Positions 6,913-14,600 of a stretch of DNA of 15,227 nucleotides are shown in pieces. The stretch lies in contig SKKS01000153.1 of the NCBI GenBank assembly GCA_007123625.1, positions 1 to 15,227 of the forward strand, written 5' to 3'. The notes under the pieces are model-generated. The model saw only the letters and a program-made list of their open reading frames with translations. It made no database searches and was not told the DNA's origin. Both the position numbers and the translations under genes were made by a program. The DNA comes from Paracoccaceae bacterium (GTDB taxonomy: Bacteria > Pseudomonadota > Alphaproteobacteria > Rhodobacterales > Rhodobacteraceae). Every line of letters begins with the position of its first letter. Position 1 is the stretch's first letter.

Positions 6913-8409
6913 TCACATTCCAATCTCCTGCGCGCGCGTCGCGAGGCTCTTGCGAAACTGGGGCGGCAAGACCTGAAGCATGCGGCGCAGGTTTGTGGGC
7001 GCATAGGTGAGGCAAAGGTCAAAGCCGCCTTCGACGCGTGGCGCGCTGACCAAATACACGCCCGCAACTCGAGCTGCAGCTTCATAAATCTTGACCAGAG
7101 TGCGGGCAGTGATGCCCTTTTCGACAAAGCGCATCACTCGCCAATCGGCACCGATCACCGGCAGGGACACGGTGCCAATCTGCATGGATTGCATGGCCGT
7201 ACGCACAGCGCCGAAGTCGAAAACCAGACCGGGGTGGGTGCGATTGCTGATGGTATCGGGAAAATAGTCGTCGATGATGGCCTCGGCGACAACATTCCCC
7301 TGCCCGGGTCCGCTGCACGGAAAGCTGTGCATGCCGATGTAGGACCGCTGATTGACCTCAAGCACCACCGGTTCCCCATCCGGGGTTACGATCACATCTA
7401 ACCCACAGAGGGACAGGCCGATCGCCTGCGCGGCCTTCACGGCGATTGCCTTCACCCGTGGACCGATCCGATCGGTCACGTCTTCATGCTGCACGCCGTA
7501 AGACGTGTTCGACAGTCGGACCGTCGTACCCGCGGGAACGACGCCGTCAAGATTGTAGCCCTGCAACGAGAGATAGGGCCTGATCATGTCCTCATCGGTG
7601 AGGCCATCCCAATAGGGATCCGACCGTGCGGACGCGTTCAATTCCGTGATAAGTTGCGCAACGGTTTCTCGGCCATTGCCAAGGATGGTAGGGGGCAGAC
7701 GCAGGGAGACGGCCACGCATTGCCCCCCGACGACCGTGGCACGAACTTCGCGTCCGTGAATGTATTCTTCCACGATGACACGGCCCGTTTCGTGCCGGGC
7801 AGCGGCGGCCATGACGGACCCGGCGGGAATATCAGCCTCGACCCCCTCGCCAAGCGAGCCGGTTTCGGGTTTCACGACGAAGTGTTTTTCAGGGTGCAGG
7901 GCCAGAAACCGTTCAATCAAGACCGTCTGCCCACGCTCCACCACGATGCCTTCTGGCGTCCGGACACCGGCGCGGTTCAGCACGCTTTTCGTGAGATGCT
8001 TGTCGTCGGCAACGGCATTGGCGGTCCCGCTGATCCGGTCGCCCATGGTCCGCGAAAATGTATGGCTCCGAACGCCGTCGCTGATGCTGAATATTTCGCC
8101 GCGACCGCCTTGCATCCTTGCTTCTGAGAAGTGTGGATCGCTGCTTGCGCGCTCGTAGTGAAATGTGACACCCAGTCCACGCTGGAAAGCAGCCAGCGAC
8201 ACAAGAAAGGCACACAGACCGATCCCCTTGGCCCGCATGGCGGCATGGCGCATCACGGGATCACGGAAATCGACTCTCTGCCGTCGCGCCAGGGCGGCCT
8301 GCATGTCGGGCCGGGCAGCTGCGGCGGCGGCGACACCTGTTCGCAGTACAGCCTTGGCCAGCTTGGCCTTGCGCGGCGCTTTGCGCTTTGTGGTGTTCGA
8401 GCGAGCCAT
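6913..8409 (-). CDS. ATP-grasp ligase-like protein (cyanophycin synthetase/glutathione synthetase type)
   Basis: It has 498 residues from ATG 8409, supported by AAGGGA at 8418-8423 with 8-nt spacing; the open frame reaches 8487 but that extension is poor. The first 25 residues are strongly basic. After a roughly 120-residue N-terminal region comes DDKHLTKSVLNRAGVRTPEG (about 135-154), then the ATP-grasp fold: FVVKPETG with ATP-binding Lys180, glycine loop GSLGEGV (about 184-190), VIVEEYIHGREVR (about 211-223), GNGRETVAQLI (about 244-254), LSLCGLDVI (about 332-340) and Mg ligands in LEVNQR (about 350-355). These are the motifs of enzymes that activate a carboxylate with ATP and join it to an amine. 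About 100 C-terminal residues match nothing I recognise. The Mur-ligase half of cyanophycin synthetase is absent. The substrate is unknown; the gene lies between a giant secreted protein and its likely exporter. Confidence 0.88.
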   Translation of the reverse strand: MARSNTTKRKAPRKAKLAKAVLRTGVAAAAAARPDMQAALARRQRVDFRDPVMRHAAMRAKGIGLCAFLVSLAAFQRGLGVTFHYERASSDPHFSEARMQGGRGEIFSISDGVRSHTFSRTMGDRISGTANAVADDKHLTKSVLNRAGVRTPEGIVVERGQTVLIERFLALHPEKHFVVKPETGSLGEGVEADIPAGSVMAAAARHETGRVIVEEYIHGREVRATVVGGQCVAVSLRLPPTILGNGRETVAQLITELNASARSDPYWDGLTDEDMIRPYLSLQGYNLDGVVPAGTTVRLSNTSYGVQHEDVTDRIGPRVKAIAVKAAQAIGLSLCGLDVIVTPDGEPVVLEVNQRSYIGMHSFPCSGPGQGNVVAEAIIDDYFPDTISNRTHPGLVFDFGAVRTAMQSMQIGTVSLPVIGADWRVMRFVEKGITARTLVKIYEAAARVAGVYLVSAPRVEGGFDLCLTYAPTNLRRMLQVLPPQFRKSLATRAQEIGM

Positions 8410-8417
8410 GCGCGCTA

Positions 8418-8423
8418 TCCCTT
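8418..8423 (-). promoter_or_regulatory. Shine-Dalgarno deciding the ATP-grasp start
   Basis: AAGGGA on the minus strand, 8 nt before ATG 8409. It favours this ATG over the more upstream in-frame codon at 8487. Confidence 0.5.
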
Positions 8424-8534
8424 GACCATGACAGCATTCAAACCGGGCACTGCCCACGCGCCCGCTGTCGCTCCGGCAAAGCGACATGATGGTTCAGAAA
8501 AATCCACGACTTGGGCAATTCTTGCGCCTCGCTG

Positions 8535-8553
8535 TTCAGGGTGCGGTCCTGAA
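8535..8553. repeat. Inverted repeat, second hairpin between giant gene and ATP-grasp gene
   Basis: TTCAGG and CCTGAA form a perfect 6-bp stem around a 7-nt loop, 17 bases beyond the larger GC-rich hairpin in the direction of transcription. No T-tract follows on the minus strand. Confidence 0.3.
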
Positions 8554-8570
8554 ATGGTCTGTGAGTGGGC

Positions 8571-8599
8571 GGCGGCGCCGGATCGCAACCGGCGGCGCC
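8571..8599. terminator. GC-rich hairpin after the giant gene
   Basis: GGCGGCGCCGG and CCGGCGGCGCC pair at 10 of 11 positions (one G-G mismatch on the plus strand) around the 7-nt loop ATCGCAA. It starts 67 nt after the stop codon of the giant gene. On the minus strand no T run follows; on the plus strand a TTTT occurs 6 nt later. It could terminate or attenuate transcription between giant gene and ATP-grasp gene, or protect the giant mRNA 3' end. The structure is clear; the function is inferred. Confidence 0.5.
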
Positions 8600-8666
8600 T
8601 GATGGTTTTGCCGTGCTGCGGCGGCAGCGGGGCCGGAGCGGCGACAATGGACCGCGCCGACCACGG

Positions 8667-11600
8667 TCAGGTTATTTGAGCATTCGCCTGCAGGATGTCG
8701 AAGTTATCAAGGCCGAACGATCCGTTGAGCGTGTTGACCGTCGCCAGCTTGAACAGCTCCCCGGATTCCACTGTAGGGTCATCCACCGCGGATTGCTGAT
8801 GCGCCCAGATCGCTGTGACGCTGTCGTCATCCGACGCGGTGACCGCGAAGATCGAAGTGTTCAGCATGCTATTGTCGAAACCCTTGAAGTCAAACAAATC
8901 GTTCAGGAGCGCAGCAACCGAAGCGGCATTGCCGAGCTCGGACACGCCCAGCGTGCTTGTAAAGGCGTCCACGAGAGCGAATTCGTTTGATGTAAGATTG
9001 AACGAATCCGACTCACCCGTCCCCTTTTCCACATCGCCCCAGGATGTGCTGGCCAACAGCGCCCCTTCGAGGGTTATCATATCACTGTCGACCTGAAAGT
9101 TGTGGATGACATCCGCCTCGGTATTGCCGTTGGGCAGGGAAAGCACCTCACCCTCGCCCAAGCCATCACCCCAGTCGAACGGGTCGAACCCTTCCTTGGT
9201 GTTGTCGATGGCACTGCCGTCAAGCTCCGTATTTCCGGCCTCAGCACCCTCGTCCTCGGACGTCGTGCCGGTAAGGGTCGTCAGGTCCCGATCATCCCGG
9301 TTGAGGACATAAAGCGTCCCGTCCGCGTTCGTATCCTCCGGCTCGGCCACCGTACCGCCCTTCAGGAAAGTTGTCCGCAGACCGCTCTCGGTAAAGACAC
9401 CCGGATCGGAGCCGAACAGGTCGCCATTGCCCTCGGTCGTGCCCGTGGCATTGTCCAGCGGCAACCCTGTTGCAGCCTCATACCCATCGCCGGGGTTGGC
9501 AAAGCTCTGACGGATGCCGCCTTCGCTGGTGCCCGCATCCTGTTCGGGGTCACCAAAGAAGGTCCCATCGCCATTGCCGGTCGCGCCCTGCACCGACCCG
9601 TTCTGGCCGACATGGCCATCGCCGGGATTGGCGAAGCTCTGACGAATGCCCTCGCCGTTGAAGCCGCCGTCACCATCGATCGTTCCGCTGAGCGGATCGT
9701 CACCGAAGAAGACGGGATCGCCGACAGTGAGGTTGTTTGAATCGAACAGTGCAGAGCCCGATGTGGCGACATAACCATATTCCGGATTGGCGACGGACTG
9801 CAACACACCCTTGTGGTTGAATGTGCCGTTCTCGACAGCGCCCGTCAGCGGCGCATCCCCGAAGAAGCCCGCGTCATCGCCAGAGTTCAGGCCCGGATTG
9901 ACGAATGTCACCCCTTGATCGATATCGTCCCGCGCGTCCTGGGTGATCCAGACATCACTGCCCAGATCGACATTGAAGTCGGGATCTACCGCCAGGATCG
10001 AGAATTCGGTTCCGACAGTTTCGAAGCTGTCATCGAGGAACGTGATCTCGCCTGCGCGGGTTTCCTCGATCAGGATGGTGCCGACTTGCGGTACCGCGTC
10101 ATTGAGCAGGATGGTGAGCGTTGCGGTGCCGTCGACTGTCACGGTCCCGAGATAGGAGTCACCAAACCCGGCGGCTGTCATGGTGACCGTGTTTCCGTCC
10201 ACGATAGCGTCAGATACCCGCGCGGACCCTTCCAGCGCCTGCTCGATTGCCGCCATCCGCGCGGCATTGGTGCCTGCTTCGATGGTGACCGCAACCTTGT
10301 TTCCACCCAGATCGAAGATCAGCTCATCGCCGGTCTGAAGGTTGTTCAGGAACTGGTTGGTGAAGGTGACCGCAACTTCCTGCGTGTCGTTACCGCCGTT
10401 CATGTCGATCTCGTTCCGGGTCGGTGCCGACACCGCGAACGGACGGTCGCTGAACCTGCCGGTGATGACGAGATCGCCGTCGTTGTCGATCACGACGCCG
10501 TCGGCGGCGATGGCCGCAGAAAGGCTGCTGCCTTCGTTCGCCTCATCTGCGACGAAATCGACGATCTGGCCCCGGAAATCCGCCAGCATGTCGGCCTGGC
10601 TGACCTTGTTACTGGTGAAGGTCTGGCCATCGATCGTCAGGCGCACGTCGCGCACGTCCAGCGTTTCAGTGATCTGGATCGTGGTGACCTGAAGGGTTCC
10701 ATCCTCTGACGTTCTGGCCGAGACCCCCAGATCGTCGCCCCTGACCTGGCCCGTGAAGGTAAATGTCGTGCCGTTACGGCTGACGGTGACAACCTCGCCG
10801 TTCAGGCCGGTCTGCTGGTCGTTCAACACCGCTTCCAGCGCATCGAGCGTGACCGCGCTGCTATCCGCCATGTCCACCGTATAGGTCTCGCCATCGACCT
10901 TCAGCGAAAGCTTCCCGTGGCTGGCGGCTGTGTCATTCGCCGATGCGAAGTAATCGGTGTCATTGCCCGAGAAGCTTAGCTCGACGATCTGCACCTCCCC
11001 CTCTTCCGTGGCGGTGCCCGTGGTGACGGTGAATTGCTGGCGCACATTGTCGGCCGAGGTCAGCGTGATCACGCCGTTGTCTTCCGTGACCGTGCTGATG
11101 AGCCCGGTCAGGCTGCCGGGGGTGTTCTCGCCCGGCTGTCCGGTGTCGGTGTGGTAGCCGGCAGGATCGGAAAAATTGAAGTATTCTCCGACGTTCTCCA
11201 ACTGATCAAGATTGATCTTGAGTCCGATCGTTGCGTCGGCCTCTGCATCACGCGGCCGCATGACAATCGCGCCGTCTTCAACCGAAAACAGGACGAGTAG
11301 TTGACTGTCATCGGAGAGGACCGCACCGTTCAGGAAACTCACCAAGCCTTGAAGTGTCGTCGGGCTGCCACCGACAGACTGGTCGTCGAATAGATTGGGA
11401 CTACCTTCCATGCGTACATAATAGCCCTCTCCGGAAGCTTCATAGTAATAGGTCGTTCTTGTCTCCCCTACCTCGACGAAGAAATATCCAAACATATAAC
11501 CCGACGAACCGTAGGCAATTATCTCGTTTCCGGTCAGCCCCGAGCCAAGCCGCACTTCCGCAGGAATGGCTTCGGTCTGGGTCCCGTCGATGGCGGTCTG

Positions 11601-14600
11601 GATTTCGGCGACCATGTCGGTGACGTTAGCCGCGGCAAAGCTGATCGGCGTGCCGTTGGGTGTGCCATAGGCGTCGGTTCCGTCCAGCGACAGAGCAACC
11701 GTGCCACCCTCGAACTCTTTGAACCCGCTGAAATCCGCCGTCGCGATCTGGTTGGTGCCTTGGTAGTCCATGCGGATACCACTGACCGCGAAGGTTTCCA
11801 CCCCGGTTTTGGCCGCCTCCAGCGTGATGTTGGTGCCGGTACCCGTGGCCCCGCCGACGGCGACGATGCCTTCCAGCAGCCCGCCTTCGCCCGTCGCCTC
11901 ATTGACCGCATCGCGCAGGGCCTGGGTTGTTTCCTGGGCGCCATCTACTCCAATTGCTTGTTCGAAATAGCTTAGGGTTACCCCGTCAACAGTGACTCCA
12001 TTGCCATAAAAATAGAATCCGTCGATCCCTGTGTCGGCCTCGATAAGAAGTGTGTCGCCCACCAACGTCGCGGCGGCAATCCCCTCTGAGGCTTCGATCT
12101 TGGCCCGTAGGCCGCCGAGAGTTTCATTTGGTTCGATCGCGACATGGATTTCAACGCCATTGAACAAAAAGAATATGAGCGGCCCACTGCCTGCAACTGA
12201 ACTGTCAGCAGCTGCAGTCGAGGGCAGTGCGATATTCACAATCGCCGATCTGGCCGCCGCCATTGCGGCCGAAATCACGATCGGATCGCCACCGTCTGGC
12301 GTGATTTCCAGATGGACCTTGCCGCCGTCGAAATACACGTCCGGTCGCGCGCCGTCGCGGATGGTGACGGCCTGGCCCTCGCCATCGGCGAAGCTGTAGC
12401 GGTTGTAGCTCTCCGCTCCATCAAGCGTGACCGTCGCCAGTTGCGTGACGCCTTCGTAATCCAGCCGCACATCGCTGACGGCGAAGCTTTCGCGCGCCGT
12501 GCCCGCGGCGGTCAGGGTCAGTGTGCCGTCCTGTGCAACCTCAACCGCGTCAATGATCCCGGCAAGCGGGCCGCTCACTCCGTCGGCACCCTGTCCCGTG
12601 AAGTTGCTGCCATTGTCCGAATGATCTGCTTCATGAAGCAGGCCGATGTCGTCAACCGTAATCTGCGCACCCAACGTGATGTCCGCACCCGCTTCACGGC
12701 TTTCGAGAACGATCTGACCATCTACCAGCTTCAGAGAAACAAGTGCGTTGACCTTCTCTGCGATTGCATAGTTTTGGTCTGCACCTATTTGGATGGCATC
12801 AACGAATTGCTGAAGCGTCAACCCAACAGGGGATGAGGGCGATAGGAGATAGTCCGAAGCTCCGTCTATCTCAATGAGCCGTATACTGAAGTTATTGAAT
12901 TCCGAAGAGGCAATCAATTGGAAGTCCGCGGGGCCTTCGCCGCCATCGATGGTAAATTCCAGCTGGAATGCTTTATATGGAAAACTGGAATCGACAACCA
13001 AGGTCTCACCACTCAGCCCATTGCCGAAGGTCACCCGCGCCGCTTCAGCGGGCGAATTGGCGGTCTGATCCTCTATTGCGGCCTTGATGTTTTGGGCTGT
13101 GTGGAGGGAACCCTCGCCCATGTCCGCCTCAATGGTGATGGTCTCGCCGTCGACGAACCCGTCCCCATCTGCGATGCGGGTGGTGATGTCCACGAAAGCC
13201 TTGCCGCCATGGAAGTAGACATCGGCAAACCGGTCGGCGTCGGTATCGCCCACATAGTCGGTATAAGTCGCGTCCGCATCCAGCCGCAGCGTCGCGATCT
13301 GCTGCACGCCGTCGTAATCGAGGCGGACATCGTCCACGCGGAAGGTGTCCTTGCCGGGCGTGGCCGCTGTCAGCACGATGATGCCGCCTTCACCGATCTC
13401 GGCCCGTTGCAGGACACCGGCAAGGTCGCCGCCACCTTCGCCGTCGTCGATCTGCGCGTTGATTGCATCGACAAGCGCTTGCGTCGTCGCGCCGGCGGCT
13501 GACATCGACGGAATGATCTCATTGTTCAGGGCGCCGATATCGAAGCCATCCGGGCGATCATCGACCGGGAACGTGTACCAAGAGCCATTGAAGCTTTTGA
13601 TCTCGACGCCGTCAGCGGCAAAGATCTGTACTTTTCCGGCATCCGGCCCGTCTGTCAGAAGCGTGGCGGAATTGACGAGCGGCGATTCATTCAGCGTGAC
13701 GAGAAAATCGGCAAGGTTGACACCCGACACCCAATAGATCCCGCTGTCATCGCCGAAAAGAATAGACGGGTTCGGAAAGTTAACGTGGGTCACATCCGGC
13801 GTCAGGGCATAGTCCCCACCAATCAGAAGCGAACTGCCACGCCCTTCGGCCATATCTGTGGACACAGTCCGCGACTGGGCAATACCACCTTCGGAGTCCA
13901 GTTGATCGATGGTCAGGAAAACCTTGCCACCTTCATAATAGACTGCGGTCCCCCGGTCGGTGCCGGACAGATCGGTTCCGTCCGTGAAGAAACCGTAGTT
14001 CGCACCGCCGTCCAGCGATACGACCGACTGCTGCAGTTCGCCCGCGAAATCCAGCGCACCGCGCGCATCAAGCGGGTCAACCGCCTCGGTGGCTGCGACC
14101 AGGCGCAGCCCGCCCTCGCTCAGTTCCACGGATTCGACCACCGCCAGCGCAACGCTGTTCACGGTCGGGGTGTAGGTCGCATCCACTCCGGAAACGTCGA
14201 CGTTGTTGAAAGACAGCAAGGCTTCGCCGGACTGGAAGTAGTAGGAACCCGTTACGGATTGCGACAGGCCGTCATCGACTGTCGCGATCGTCAGGCTTTG
14301 CGTGTCCGCGTCGAATGCCATGGTGGCGACACCGGCAAACTGTGAATTGAAGTGTTCGATATGCCTGCCGAGTGTCGAGTCAACATGCAGATCAAGGGCG
14401 CTTCGCCCGTCGCCTAACAACAACGAGCCGGGCACCGGGTCGACATCGCTGGTTTCCAGATCAGGTCGCCATGAAACCCCATTCACCGCGATGGTTACTT
14501 CTGTACCGGCGGTATTTGTGGATTCCAGACTGAGGTTGCCCGCCTCCGAAACGCGTGTCACAGAGGCCGCGCTTGCCGGCGTGAAGTCTTCAAGCCTGGC

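Noticed and set aside
8410..8487. Longer ATP-grasp frame starting at 8487
   Set aside because: The ATG at 8409 has AAGGGA at 8-nt spacing; the extra 26 residues look like translated leader.
8571..8599. Plus-strand intrinsic terminator (hairpin followed by TTTT)
   Set aside because: No plus-strand gene is present upstream that would need it; the structure is kept as an element of the minus-strand transcript instead.
9102..10709. Two long plus-strand open frames (212 and 298 codons)
   Set aside because: Both are antisense to the giant repeat protein, whose frame is continuous and shows internal protein-level repeats.
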